DNA from: Haliscomenobacter sp040401995
GTDB lineage: Bacteria; Bacteroidota; Bacteroidia; Chitinophagales; Saprospiraceae
Reading direction: 5' to 3'
DNA length: 64,000 nt
NCBI GenBank assembly: GCA_040401995.1
Contig: JBBANM010000016.1
Location: 23,077 to 87,076, forward strand
Shown here: in pieces, positions 1 through 8,990 of the stretch
How positions within the stretch are numbered: the first letter of the stretch is position 1
How the letters are laid out: every line of letters starts with the position of its first letter
Position numbers and translations under genes: made by a program
Notes under the pieces: generated by a model
What the model was told of the DNA's origin: nothing
What the model saw: only the letters and a program-made list of their open reading frames with translations
Databases searched by the model: none

Positions 1-833
1 CTGCGACCGTCCAAGCGGCTTAAGTCTTCCATCTCTTTGGTAACGTCTTCCACTTGCGCGATATCGCCAACTTTTACCAACGCGCCATTGGGCGTAGTTA
101 ACACCGCCAGATTTTCTATGTCGGGGATCGACTGGAATTTACCAGCCAAACGAACGGTAATTTGTGCTTTATCGCTTTTGATCTTACCAGTTGGAAATTC
201 CAAGTTGGCCGCCTCGATGGCCGCTACCACTTGCAATATCGACAAGCCCTGGTTTTCCAATTTTTCCCGATTGATCAATATTCGGATTTCGCGTTCTTGA
301 CCACCGATGAGGTTTACCTGACCAACTCCTTCTACCCGCGACAAAACGGGTTTCACACGTTGCTTGATCAAGTCATAAAAATCAGCAGGCTTTAGGTTTC
401 CTGTCGCGCCCATACTGATGACCGGAAATTCATCCGAACCAAATTTGGACAAAATCGGGGTTTTCGCATCGTCAGGCAGTTTTGACAACGACGCATTCAC
501 CTTGCGCTGGGCTTCTTGCAACGCCAAATCGATATTGGCGTTTTGCTTAAATTCTATCACCACCGTAGAAATCCCCTCAAAGGAATTGGAGCGGATGTTG
601 ACGATTTTTTCAACGCCAGATACCGCTTCTTCGATCACTTTTGATACGGAGTTTTCCACCTCGGTAGGCGAAGCGCCCGGATAAACCGTATTAACAAAAA
701 CAATAGGCGCTGAGAATTTAGGGATCAACTCATAAGCCAAGTTGCTGTACGAGATCAACCCGAGCACGGTGAGCACCGTAAAAATTACGATGATCAACGA
801 GGGGCGCTTGATAGCTATTTCGGTTATAGACAT
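1..833 (-). CDS. RND family efflux pump, inner-membrane subunit (N-terminal part, cut by window edge)
   Basis: The leftward reading frame starts at the ATG complementary to 831-833 and runs off the window, giving about 277 residues. The protein begins with a short cytoplasmic stretch (MSITEIAIKRPS), then a hydrophobic first membrane helix (about residues 13-30), then the periplasmic porter segment with AYPGAS/TEVE-like motifs (YPGASPTEVENSVSKVIE). This is the pattern of AcrB/MexB-type (HAE1) proton-driven RND exporters, which span the inner membrane and pump drugs or other solutes through an adaptor and a TolC channel. It is the last gene of a tetR-tolC-adaptor-pump operon, 23 bp after the adaptor. 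The substrate cannot be told from the fragment. Family assignment is firm. Confidence 0.93.
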   Translation of the reverse strand, partial: MSITEIAIKRPSLIIVIFTVLTVLGLISYSNLAYELIPKFSAPIVFVNTVYPGASPTEVENSVSKVIEEAVSGVEKIVNIRSNSFEGISTVVIEFKQNANIDLALQEAQRKVNASLSKLPDDAKTPILSKFGSDEFPVISMGATGNLKPADFYDLIKQRVKPVLSRVEGVGQVNLIGGQEREIRILINREKLENQGLSILQVVAAIEAANLEFPTGKIKSDKAQITVRLAGKFQSIPDIENLAVLTTPNGALVKVGDIAQVEDVTKEMEDLSRLDGR

Positions 834-856
834 GTTGTTGAATTTAGGGAAGTCCG

Positions 857-1927
857 TTAATTGTTTTCAACCGTTACTTTCATGCCGTCTTCCAGGTTGA
901 TTTGTCCGGCAGTAACGACCACGTCGCCCGCTTTCAAGCCATCCAGAATCGCCACTACGTCGCCGTAGATGGTACCCAATTCTACGGAGCGCAAGTGAGC
1001 AATGTTGTTTTCGATTACAAAAACTTTAGCTGAGCGGATGCTGCCCACCACGCTTTCGCGGGGCAAAGCCAAAATAGACAACTGTTTGCCGCTATTGAAA
1101 ACAGCGTGACCATCCATGCCAGCCTTGAGGGGAGCGGATGCGGGGTTGTCGAGTTCTACTTCTACCAAGAAACGCTTGGAATTATCCGCTTTTACATCGA
1201 TTAGGGTAGCAACACCAGCAAAAGTACGGTTGGGATACAAATCAGCTTTGAGTTCCACCCGTTGTCCTTTCCGCACTTGCTGTACTTCTTCTTCGGTCAG
1301 GTAAACCGCCATTTTTAAACGGCGGATGTCGATGATGTCCAGAATTTTCATTCCTGGCGCCATTACCGCGCCTTTTTCCACTTGTTTGTTCGATACCGAA
1401 CCACCAATCGGAGCTTTAACAATGGTGAGGCTGATTTGTTTTTCCAAACCCTTGATTTGCAGCTTGATGGTTTCGATGTTATTGGTCAGGTCATCTACTT
1501 GCTGCTGGGTTACCCCGCCGTCGCCGACCAGGTTTTTCAGGCGCTCCAAATCTTTTTGCCCTTTCTGTAAATTCAGGCGACTGATGCTAAGCTGGTTTTC
1601 CAGCAAGTCGTGGTCTACCGCCAAGATGGTAGCCCCTTCGCTGACAACATCGCCATTTTTGTAGTTGAGCTGGGTAATACGGCCATTCACATCTGACACA
1701 ACCGCCAATTGCTTGTAAGGCTGATAAGTACCAATGATTTCAAAATTGCCGTCGATGAATTTACGATCGACGGTAGACGTTTTTACTGGAATGGATTCGT
1801 TGCGAACTGCGGCTACCTTGGCCTGCGCGGTGATGACTTCTTTGTTCTCGGTTAGTTTCCAGCTGATGGCTGCACCGATGCCCACCAGGGCCAAAAGAGC
1901 GATCACAATGTTGATGATTCGTTTCAT
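857..1927 (-). CDS. RND efflux periplasmic adaptor (membrane fusion protein)
   Basis: A 356-residue protein with an N-terminal membrane anchor or uncleaved signal (about residues 5-22), a split lipoyl domain around a helical hairpin (residues about 85-180; the hairpin contains long amphipathic helices and the return strand IVKAPIGGSVS), then beta-barrel and membrane-proximal domains ending near residue 355. It is the HlyD/AcrA-type bridge that links the inner-membrane RND pump to the TolC channel in the periplasm. It lies between tolC and the pump gene on the same strand, so the three form one tripartite system. The space between this gene and tolC carries a short palindromic element. Confidence 0.93.
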   Translation of the reverse strand: MKRIINIVIALLALVGIGAAISWKLTENKEVITAQAKVAAVRNESIPVKTSTVDRKFIDGNFEIIGTYQPYKQLAVVSDVNGRITQLNYKNGDVVSEGATILAVDHDLLENQLSISRLNLQKGQKDLERLKNLVGDGGVTQQQVDDLTNNIETIKLQIKGLEKQISLTIVKAPIGGSVSNKQVEKGAVMAPGMKILDIIDIRRLKMAVYLTEEEVQQVRKGQRVELKADLYPNRTFAGVATLIDVKADNSKRFLVEVELDNPASAPLKAGMDGHAVFNSGKQLSILALPRESVVGSIRSAKVFVIENNIAHLRSVELGTIYGDVVAILDGLKAGDVVVTAGQINLEDGMKVTVENN

Positions 1928-1953
1928 AATGAATACTTGTTGGGTGATTTCTT

Positions 1954-1999
1954 AGGAACAAATGAATAATAAAGTGTCATTTTATTTTTATCCGTTCCT
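1954..1999. repeat. 46-bp remnant of the AGGAACGG palindromic element
   Basis: The segment starts AGGAAC and ends CCGTTCCT, the same termini as the two 159-bp elements at 15956-16114 and 24542-24700, and its left part matches the end of those elements (GTGAATAATAAAGTG-like). The internal part is missing, so I read it as a deletion derivative. Its right end overlaps the stop codon of the tolC gene (1999-2001). Confidence 0.6.
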
Positions 2000-3360
2000 T
2001 AGTTAAAAAGTTGCATAAGTTTTCCGTTAGCGTAATCGAGATCGATCAGTGCAAAACGGTATTGCAAAAGCGTAGTGAGGTAATTGGTCTGCACTTCGCG
2101 CATGGTTCGCTCGGTTTGTAGTACATCATTGATGGAAGCCAAACCTTCTTTGAAGCGTTTTTGGGTAACGTTGAATACCTCTTGGGCAACAACCCCATTT
2201 TCTTTCAACGCTGTCAACGTGTTCAAAGTAGAATACAATTGCTGACGGGCGTTGCCGTATTGCAGCTGAAGCGATTGCTCGGTGCGTTTGCGGTCTTCGA
2301 TGATCTGCAATCTTTCAATGCTGGCTTGCTGGATTTGGTTGCTTTTTTTGAAGCCGTCAAACAAAGGCACTTGCAGGTTCAAACCCAATACCGAGTTGTT
2401 GAACCACTTCAGTTGATCGATGTTGTTCCCTTGACCTTGGCGGTTAAAATTGACTCGAAAAGAAAGCGTAGGGAAATAACCTGCTTTGTAAACATCAGTA
2501 TTCAATTGCAGCAATTGCGCTTGTTTATCGAGCAAAGTCAGGTCGATTTTATTTTTGTATGACGCCGTTTGATCCGACTCATTAGCCAAAACCGGCAGAT
2601 CTGCGCCATCCAAAGTATCAGTCAAAACAATGGGTGCATCCAAGGGCATAGCCATCGCGAATTTCAATCCCTGCATAGCCTGCTCGTATTGCAGATCCAG
2701 GTTTTGACGTTGCGCGCTCAAGGTCACGATGTTGACCCGCAATTGATCTACATCGATTTTTTTGGCCAACCCATTTTTGTACTGCAAATCGGTGGCTTTG
2801 TACAAACCGGTAACTTGCTCGATGTTGGCTTTGACCAGATCGCGTTGTTTTGAGAGGGTTTGAACTTGATAGTAAAGTTTGACGACGTTGTAGGCTACGT
2901 CTTCCGCAGTTTTTGCTTCGGAAAGTTTGTTGAACTGCGCCAACTCCTTGGTGGCTTTGATGCCCGTCCAGAAGGTTTGGCTGTACAGCAATTGATCCAA
3001 TTCAGCGCCAAAGGTAGTATTGTAGTTGGTACCAAACCTTACCGCAACCAACTCCTCGGGTTTACCTTGAAAGATATTTGGAATAAAACTGGTGGCCAAG
3101 ATGGCGTTGTAATTAAAACCGCCGGTGCCGTTTACTTGCGGCAAACCAACACTGATGGCTTCCCGTACTTTGGCTTGGGTTTTTTGTGTTTCCAACTTCG
3201 AGCGCTGGATAAGGGTGTTGTGCTGAAGGGCAAACTGTACGCTTTGCTTGGCCGAAAGCATTTCGGTTTGAGCAGAAAGAGCGGGCAGTAAGCCGATCAG
3301 CAGCAATCCCAGCAACATCCAAGGTCGGGTGATTTTGGCGATGCCTTCAAAGTAGTTCAT
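1999..3360 (-). CDS. TolC family outer-membrane efflux protein
   Basis: A 453-residue protein with a signal peptide (about residues 1-30, ending LSAQ) followed by two similar halves rich in long coiled-coil helices, as in TolC/OEP trimers that form the outer-membrane channel and periplasmic tunnel. The repeat-like stretches (QYKNGLAKKIDVDQLRV and KRFKEGLASINDVLQTE) are the conserved turn regions of the two OEP halves. It is the second gene of the leftward RND operon, after tetR. The gap to tetR holds a 206-bp palindromic repeat, so co-transcription with tetR would have to read through that structure. Confidence 0.94.
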   Translation of the reverse strand: MNYFEGIAKITRPWMLLGLLLIGLLPALSAQTEMLSAKQSVQFALQHNTLIQRSKLETQKTQAKVREAISVGLPQVNGTGGFNYNAILATSFIPNIFQGKPEELVAVRFGTNYNTTFGAELDQLLYSQTFWTGIKATKELAQFNKLSEAKTAEDVAYNVVKLYYQVQTLSKQRDLVKANIEQVTGLYKATDLQYKNGLAKKIDVDQLRVNIVTLSAQRQNLDLQYEQAMQGLKFAMAMPLDAPIVLTDTLDGADLPVLANESDQTASYKNKIDLTLLDKQAQLLQLNTDVYKAGYFPTLSFRVNFNRQGQGNNIDQLKWFNNSVLGLNLQVPLFDGFKKSNQIQQASIERLQIIEDRKRTEQSLQLQYGNARQQLYSTLNTLTALKENGVVAQEVFNVTQKRFKEGLASINDVLQTERTMREVQTNYLTTLLQYRFALIDLDYANGKLMQLFN

Positions 3361-3424
3361 TGTGTTCGGGTATTAAAATGAAAAATGTTGATCCTTCGTT
3401 GGGTTAGAAACCCTATGTGTGTTA

Positions 3425-3630
3425 AGAGTATGTTTGGATTTTTTATTCGCGCTGCAAATGGCCAAAATTCGTCCCAGCTTCGTTACGAAAATACTCATGT
3501 AGCGCTGACCTGCCCCGACAAAGTCGGGGTACACTCTCCCGACTTTGTCGGGATGTACCACGTTTTTCGTGCCTCGCTGGTACAAATTTTGACTCATTTT
3601 CGCTTGCGAATAAACATCCAAACATACTCT
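3425..3630. repeat. 206-bp palindromic dispersed repeat (AGAGTRTGTTTGGA family), copy 1
   Basis: The ends are inverted copies: AGAGTATGTTTGGATTTTTT on the left and TCCAAACATACTCT on the right. The body matches the element at 45630-45791 (read inverted) and the start of a third copy at 63948-64000. Compared with the 45-kb copy, this one carries about 45 extra bases in the middle, themselves palindromic (CCCGACAAAGTCGGG and its complement at 3515-3555). The right end overlaps the stop codon of tetR. No transposase is encoded, so it resembles a MITE. Short ORFs crossing it are artefacts. Confidence 0.85.
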
Positions 3631-4279
3631 ATAATGATTCCTTCTCTTTTTTCATCTCTACCAAATACTCCTGGAGTTTGGCCAATCCTTTTTCGGATAC
3701 GATGCCCCGCAGAAAATTGTAGATGTACTCGATGAAGACCTGATCAAACTGGAAATTTTTGCGTGGAAAAAGATCTTCATCAAAAATGCCGTTGATGCCG
3801 CCTACGTGCATGCGGGCTACAATTTCGGGATTAAAATCGGTGCGGTATAAGCCTTCCGCGATACCGCGTTGTAAGTTCTCGAGGATCATTCGCACCCCGT
3901 GTCCGCGTTGCAAATCCTGAATGATGCTCCAAGCCTCGGAATAATATTTTTTGAGGTCATAAATTGCACTGGGCGATATTTCTTTGAATTCTTTGATGTC
4001 TTGTTTTACCAAGAGCAAAAAACATTGCAAAGCATTTTGCGCGTTTTTGATGATCTCTTCGCCATGGCACTTTTCCTCTTCAATGTGCGCGTTTACGGTT
4101 TGGAGGATCAGATCCTCTTTGTTTTCAAAATACTGGTAGAGGGTTTTTTTAGAAATCCCCATATCCCGTGCTATGTCGTCCATGCTGACGCTGCGAAAGC
4201 CATACTTCATAAAGCTGGCGGCAGCACGCTGCATGATCTTGTTCTTCATATTTTTATCCTGATGTGTTGTCGTTTCCAT
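3629..4279 (-). CDS. TetR/AcrR family transcriptional regulator
   Basis: A 216-residue protein. Residues about 12-60 form the TetR helix-turn-helix (RSVSMDDIARDMGISKKTLY, then QYFENKEDLI), and the rest is an all-helical ligand-binding domain with no recognisable ligand signature. It is the first gene of the leftward tolC-adaptor-RND set and so is probably its repressor, relieved by a pump substrate. The first ATG at 4279 is used; an internal Met at residue 11 is also possible. The stop codon TAG overlaps the end of the palindromic repeat at 3425-3630. Confidence 0.92.
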   Translation of the reverse strand: METTTHQDKNMKNKIMQRAAASFMKYGFRSVSMDDIARDMGISKKTLYQYFENKEDLILQTVNAHIEEEKCHGEEIIKNAQNALQCFLLLVKQDIKEFKEISPSAIYDLKKYYSEAWSIIQDLQRGHGVRMILENLQRGIAEGLYRTDFNPEIVARMHVGGINGIFDEDLFPRKNFQFDQVFIEYIYNFLRGIVSEKGLAKLQEYLVEMKKEKESL

Positions 4280-4378
4280 TTCTGCTGCAAATGTATGGTC
4301 TTAAAACTTCGGAAACTCAGAATAGTTTAAAAGTTTCCAAAGTTTTTTCAGTTTCTCGACGAAAGGAAGGAAAAGTTC

Positions 4379-4494
4379 GATGGCCGACGGCCATCGATTT
4401 GAGATTGCGCCCTTGCAGGGCTGGGACGAGGGGGCTAACACGATGGCCTGCAGCCGTCGTTAGGGGATGACGCCCCTGCAGGGCTTTTCGGTGG
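4379..4494. repeat. GC-rich dispersed intergenic repeat, copy 1
   Basis: A patchwork of short palindromes (GATGGCCGACGGCCATC, GCCCTTGCAGGGC, GCCCCTGCAGGGC) with the phrase CGATGGCCTGCAGCCGTCGTTAGG. The same phrases recur at 6338-6482 on the far side of the next gene. No gene is apparent between 4280 and 4702; the frame that crosses this region translates into repeat-derived residues and is rejected. Confidence 0.7.
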
Positions 4495-4702
4495 GAGAGC
4501 TGGGACGATGAGCGCGGGGAGGATGGTAAGTAGCCACAGCTATAAGGCGGACTTACAGCACATAGCCATAGAAGAATTTCAGCAGCTAGCTTTTCCAACA
4601 ACGGGATTAAACTTCCTACCGCATAAAAAGTCTTAATCTGTGTTTTGATGATTAGCTTACCTACTTGCTCATATTAGCCCTAATCCTTGTAATCAACCCA
4701 TT

Positions 4703-6283
4703 ATGAAATTTCCATTTACTTCCATTGCGCTGCTATGTATGCTTCCTTTCTTTTTATTGGCTCAAAAAAACAACTGGACAAGTACCTACTTTCCAGGAAT
4801 GAAAGATGCGAATGGCCAATTTGCTGCCGGGAATGAAATCATGCAAATTGTAGCCCATAAAGGCAAACTGTATGCAGGCAACAGTTACTGGCAAGAATTT
4901 GACACCATCAACAATCCTCGTTCTTGTGAAATACTGCGATTGGACAACCCTAAAGACAAATGGCAAGTTGACAAAGGACTCACAACAGCCAACCTCCGGA
5001 TTGGCGCTATGAAGTCTTTTATTTTCACCACCAATTATTTAGGCAATGCCATTACTCCAGATACCCTACTGATTACTGTCCCCAACGATAATACTGGAAA
5101 ATTGACCTACCTTGTGCGCAATGACGCTACCAACACCTGGATTTCCAATACTTTAGCTACTCTTTCCTCCGACATCAATTGTCGAGCTTTAGGACTCCAT
5201 AAGGATGCGGTCAACAATACAACTTATGTTTTTGCAGGACTCCAAGATTATGGCATTTTTAGTGGTCGCTACAACCCCGCTTCTCCGGGTAAAATCCAAT
5301 GGAATACAAAGGCTGAATTCATCACCCCACCCAATGAGCGCGTCATGGGTTTTACCGTTTGCAATAGCACACTTTACGCAGCAACCAGTGATGGCGGTAT
5401 AGGACATATCTACAAACGAACCGATGGCAGTGCCGCTTGGACTTTGGTAAAAACAACTACTGGTGGCGCCAATGCTGAAGATCTTAGAGGACTTAGCAGT
5501 TTACCTAACCCCAATGGCAACGGCGAAGTACTCTGGTATTGCTGGAACAAAAATGCCAGTCGACTGGATCCTAAAAACAATTTCGCAGAAACCATCGAGT
5601 ACCGTTTTACCGATAGCTTGACGGTACAATTGGGCATTTCAGTTCAATATGTTCTGGCAGCTTACAACGATAACATTCCGGTTTTCAACCCCTCCAATAG
5701 TGCTGAGGACATTCGCTTGATTGGTTTTGAATTGAAATACACGGCTTCCGCTTTGACCAATAACCCTCGCCCCAATTGGCAAGGTTGGGCCACTGATGGG
5801 CAATATTACGAGCGCCATCAAAAAGGTGGCAATGTTAGTTACATTAGAAAATACATTGTAAACAATCGTCCAGTGATTCAAGACAGTTTGATTGCAACGC
5901 GTACCTTATGTATATCGCCTTTCCCCGCTGATGCCGGGAATGTTATTTATGCTGGCGGAATGGATTGCAACAGCATTCCAATGAGTCGTATGGCTTGGAT
6001 TTATCGCGGCGATTTCCGTACGGCCACCGCTACAACCAATTATCTTCAACCCGAAAAAACCGACTACTCCCTCTACCCAAATCCATTTTCTAATACCATT
6101 CGCCTAACTAATGCTACCGGGAATGAAGTATTCCAGTTGATCAATACTTGGGGACAAACGTTTTTTTCAGGCCGCAATATCCAGGATGCGGATTTTTCAG
6201 CATTAGCGGCTGGTATCTATTTTCTCCGCATTAGTGATGATAAAATAGTAGGGCAAAAAACTGTAAAATTGGTGAAGCAGTAA
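4703..6283 (+). CDS. Secreted protein with T9SS C-terminal sorting domain
   Basis: A 526-residue protein with a signal peptide (MKFPFTSIALLCMLPFFLLA), a central region of about 400 residues with repeated short beta segments (GKLYAGN, TLYAATSDGGIGHIY, NVIYAGGMDCNS) suggestive of a beta-propeller, and a C-terminal sorting domain of about 70 residues (YSLYPNPFSN ... LAAGIYFLRI ... KTVKLVKQ). Such domains direct Bacteroidota proteins through the type IX secretion system to the cell surface or medium, where the domain is removed. The middle matches no family I can name, so function is unknown. It is monocistronic, flanked on both sides by the same GC-rich repeat. Confidence 0.88.
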   Translation: MKFPFTSIALLCMLPFFLLAQKNNWTSTYFPGMKDANGQFAAGNEIMQIVAHKGKLYAGNSYWQEFDTINNPRSCEILRLDNPKDKWQVDKGLTTANLRIGAMKSFIFTTNYLGNAITPDTLLITVPNDNTGKLTYLVRNDATNTWISNTLATLSSDINCRALGLHKDAVNNTTYVFAGLQDYGIFSGRYNPASPGKIQWNTKAEFITPPNERVMGFTVCNSTLYAATSDGGIGHIYKRTDGSAAWTLVKTTTGGANAEDLRGLSSLPNPNGNGEVLWYCWNKNASRLDPKNNFAETIEYRFTDSLTVQLGISVQYVLAAYNDNIPVFNPSNSAEDIRLIGFELKYTASALTNNPRPNWQGWATDGQYYERHQKGGNVSYIRKYIVNNRPVIQDSLIATRTLCISPFPADAGNVIYAGGMDCNSIPMSRMAWIYRGDFRTATATTNYLQPEKTDYSLYPNPFSNTIRLTNATGNEVFQLINTWGQTFFSGRNIQDADFSALAAGIYFLRISDDKIVGQKTVKLVKQ

Positions 6284-6337
6284 AGTGAGTAACTTCTTAG
6301 TTCTGGAGATCGGTCACATACTTACTGTCATAGTGTT

Positions 6338-6482
6338 GGCATGACATGGACTAACGAGGGGGGCTAACTCGACGGCCTGCAGCCGCCGTTAGGAGATGGC
6401 GCCCCTGCAGGTCTTTTCGGGGCGGGCTCGGTCGGCCTAGCCCTGCAGGGGCGCTATCCCCCCGCCAAGGGTGCAGCCCTTG
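6338..6482. repeat. GC-rich dispersed intergenic repeat, copy 2
   Basis: Shares the phrases GGGGGCTAAC, GGCCTGCAGCCG, CGTTAGGAGATG and GCGCCCCTGCAGG with 4379-4494, and adds a second palindromic block (CCCTGCAGGGGCGC). It fills most of the gap between the T9SS protein gene and the gene at 6564. Confidence 0.7.
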
Positions 6483-6563
6483 ACAACTTGTTTTTCTTTA
6501 TGATCCGTTTTTTTCATTTTCTGCAACAAATTAAATATTTTAGCAAGTTCAAGCTAAAACCTA

Positions 6564-7718
6564 ATGCCAGCACCCTTAGATTCTTTAAAAAGCACTTGGA
6601 TAAAGTACATCGTAGAAAACGCTTTTGATAAACTCTTTCGCGATATGAATGCGCAACTGAACAAAGATTCAAAAAGCGTTTACAATGACTTTATTGCCAT
6701 CCAGAGTCGGCATAACGACATTTTCAACAGAGAAAATAAAGGCATTATCTCTCTAGCGGAACTTCAAATAGGCAAAAATCAAATTAATGAGACATTACTC
6801 AACTTCATTAATAGCCTCCAACCTGAACATATTGCGCCGAATAGTGCAGCCTACGAGGATGCACTAGATACCCTTGCAAGTAATCTCGAGCCTAGATCTG
6901 GATTTATGCCCCTCTTATACCTTGTTAATTGCGATCGAAAAACCGCCAAAGAAACATTTGAAGATAGATTTGAAAGCTTAAAAGTACAAGCCCGCGCATT
7001 TCAGTTTTATTTTATCCTGGCCTGTCCCACCCAAGAACCTGAGAGTTTTTCCGAACGCACGATCTATGAAATCATGAGCGAAGATGAAGACGAATACCAA
7101 ACACTGCTTAAATATCCCCGAGATGCGAATGGTCGTGTAAAAATCGAGCTGCTGCCAACTTCTAAAGAGGCATTTAAAAAGTATTTTTCCAAAAGTTTTA
7201 TGCTGGGCGATACCTCTTTTGAAGATTATCTGCGCACCGGATTGTCCAACCTGAATTGGGAAAACATTGCCATCCCCTTAACGATTACCGCTCAAGATTG
7301 GAATGCAAGGTTGGTCGATTACCTACAATGGCTGATGGACAGTTTTAGCGCTTTGGAAACACGTTCTCCAAATTTTTTATTCTTCTTTGTAATTACTTTA
7401 AAAAATGCCCATGAAACCGATAAAATACACCCCAAATACAAAGAAACATATCAAAGCATCAAGCAACTTGTGGAAAAGAACACTAATTATGCTACTTTAA
7501 TAGATACCTTACCACCAGTTGAAACCGAGTATTTTGAAGAATGGTTGGAGAAACTTGCTAAACCGCCACAAGCGAAAAAAAATGAAATCATCAAAACAAT
7601 CGTGGAACGTTTGAGTCCTGAGGAAAGAGCGCAGTTTGAAGATCCCAATAAGGATAAACCCCTGAATATGGAACACATTGAAGATTTCCAAGCCAGGGTC
7701 TATAAGTTTCATAAATAA
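6564..7718 (+). CDS. EAD11-like / inactive STAND-like (iSTAND) protein
   Basis: A 384-residue cytoplasmic protein with no signal or membrane segment. Residues about 1-90 are helical and resemble effector-associated domain 11: a YNDFIAIQSRHNDIFNRENK stretch, then GIISLAELQIGKNQINETLL. From about residue 115 the sequence resembles the inactive-STAND family (FMPLLYLVNCDRKTAKETFE), which keeps a STAND-like fold without a P-loop; indeed no GxxxxGK[ST] is present. EADs are homotypic adaptor domains in bacterial conflict systems. The gene lies 183 bp before a MoxR ATPase gene and the DGR target gene, all rightward, so I infer an adaptor or client-presenting role in that system. Domain calls are from motif memory, not a search. 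Confidence 0.72.
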   Translation: MPAPLDSLKSTWIKYIVENAFDKLFRDMNAQLNKDSKSVYNDFIAIQSRHNDIFNRENKGIISLAELQIGKNQINETLLNFINSLQPEHIAPNSAAYEDALDTLASNLEPRSGFMPLLYLVNCDRKTAKETFEDRFESLKVQARAFQFYFILACPTQEPESFSERTIYEIMSEDEDEYQTLLKYPRDANGRVKIELLPTSKEAFKKYFSKSFMLGDTSFEDYLRTGLSNLNWENIAIPLTITAQDWNARLVDYLQWLMDSFSALETRSPNFLFFFVITLKNAHETDKIHPKYKETYQSIKQLVEKNTNYATLIDTLPPVETEYFEEWLEKLAKPPQAKKNEIIKTIVERLSPEERAQFEDPNKDKPLNMEHIEDFQARVYKFHK

Positions 7719-7733
7719 TGAGAAGTTAGGGTT

Positions 7734-7806
7734 GGAAGTTACGTTAGGAAGTTACGTTTACTAAACTTTCGAAGTTTAGTAAACGTAACTTCCTAACGTA
7801 ACTTCC
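7734..7806. repeat. Perfect 35-bp inverted repeat with a 3-nt loop
   Basis: The arms 7734-7768 and 7772-7806 are exact complements around TCG. Each arm holds two near-identical 13-mers in tandem (GGAAGTTACGTTA, GGAAGTTACGTTT). It lies between the iSTAND-like gene and the MoxR gene. It lacks a T-run, so it is not a classical terminator, but in RNA it would fold into a very stable rod. Confidence 0.9.
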
Positions 7807-7901
7807 TAATTGAAAACAATTTGTGAAAATTTGCTAAAAAACGCCTCGACGAATTAGAGGCGCTAAATCAATAAAAACAACCAGCACCAAAAATACCGGC
7901 C

Positions 7902-8819
7902 ATGATCAAATACTACAAACCCAAAACCGACCAAACGCTACCGCCTTTTGAAGGCAATCCCCTACTCAACGATACGCAACTGTATGATCCGCAACCGGAA
8001 TTGGTGGATGCTGTCAACGTAGCCCTCCGCTTGGGTTTGCCGCTGTTGCTCACTGGCGAGCCAGGCACCGGAAAAACCGAACTGGCCAAACACCTGGCCT
8101 GGCATTACAAACTGGGCGATTTGCTGCGGCTCAATGTACAATCCACCGCTACCTCCAACGACCTCTTCTACCGCTACGATGCGCTGGGGCATTTTCAATA
8201 CAACCAAAACAACCCCGAGCCGCTGAGCACCGAAGAGCTGGAACGCCGCTTTATCCGCTACCAAGCCTTGGGCGCCGCTATAAAATCGCAAAGCCGCCGG
8301 GTAGTACTGATCGACGAGATCGACAAAGCCCCGCGCGACCTGCCCAACGACGTACTCGCCGCGCTGGAAGAACTCACTTTTTACGTACCCGAAATAGACG
8401 TCACGTACCGCTCCGAAGCCGCCAACCGGCCGGTAATCATCCTGACATCGAACAGTGAAAAAAACCTGCCCGATGCGTTTTTGCGCCGCGTGGCCTATCA
8501 CCACATCACCTTTCCCGGACCTGAAAAATTGCTCTCCATCGTGAGCGCCAAAGTACCGGGCTATCCGCCGGAAAAGTTACAGGCGCTGGTGGAGCATTTT
8601 ACTGAGATTCGTGATGATAGCACGCTGAAGTTGGATAAAAAACCTTCCACTGCGGAGTTGATCCAATGGGCTTACTTGCTACAAAGCACCGGTTTTGATC
8701 CCGCGCTGTTGGAGCAAGGCAAATTAAACGCCGAAGATCGCCGCATTTTGAGCAGTTCATATGCGGTATTAGCCAAAACACAAAAGGATTTGGCGGCTTT
8801 GCGCAAAAGGGTTAGGTAA
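7902..8819 (+). CDS. MoxR-family AAA+ ATPase
   Basis: A 305-residue AAA+ protein. Walker A is GEPGTGKT at residues 52-59, Walker B VVLIDEID at 134-141, a sensor-1 asparagine lies in LTSNSEK (181-187), and an arginine pair follows in AFLRR (192-196). MoxR proteins are cytoplasmic chaperone-like ATPases that usually act with a von Willebrand A (vWA) protein. Here the next gene encodes a large membrane protein with a degenerate vWA-like region, the expected partner. The preceding gene is EAD-iSTAND-like. The combination fits the MoxR-vWA ternary conflict systems described by Aravind and colleagues. Confidence 0.93.
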   Translation: MIKYYKPKTDQTLPPFEGNPLLNDTQLYDPQPELVDAVNVALRLGLPLLLTGEPGTGKTELAKHLAWHYKLGDLLRLNVQSTATSNDLFYRYDALGHFQYNQNNPEPLSTEELERRFIRYQALGAAIKSQSRRVVLIDEIDKAPRDLPNDVLAALEELTFYVPEIDVTYRSEAANRPVIILTSNSEKNLPDAFLRRVAYHHITFPGPEKLLSIVSAKVPGYPPEKLQALVEHFTEIRDDSTLKLDKKPSTAELIQWAYLLQSTGFDPALLEQGKLNAEDRRILSSSYAVLAKTQKDLAALRKRVR

Positions 8820-8820
8820 T

Positions 8821-8990
8821 ACCCCAGGGGTCATGCCACACCAACCGCGAAGCGGTGACATGATTATAGCCCAGGATGGGCATGCGTCACACTAACCGCG
8901 AAGCGGTGACATGATTATAGCGGTGACATGATTATAACCCCGGGTGGGTATACGCAACACCAACCGCGACGCGGCGACATGATTATAACG
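8821..8990. repeat. Tandem/dispersed repeat (ACCGCGAAGCGGTGACATGATTATA)
   Basis: Three copies of a unit built on ACCGCGAAGCGGTGACATG followed by ATTATA begin near 8841, 8894 and 8961 (the last with two changes), plus a partial copy at 8920-8936. Each contains the palindrome CCGCGAAGCGG or a variant. Both possible ATG start codons of the next gene (8928 and 8979) are the ATG inside this unit, so the repeat supplies the translation start and the leader of the DGR target gene. Confidence 0.85.

Noticed and set aside
3385..3735. ORFs with the FGFFIRAANGQNS sequence (also at 45628-45894)
   Set aside because: They are translations of the palindromic repeat, recurring wherever the repeat occurs, without any domain.
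4317..4601. 94-residue minus-strand ORF
   Set aside because: It lies in the GC-rich dispersed repeat and encodes only repeat-derived residues.
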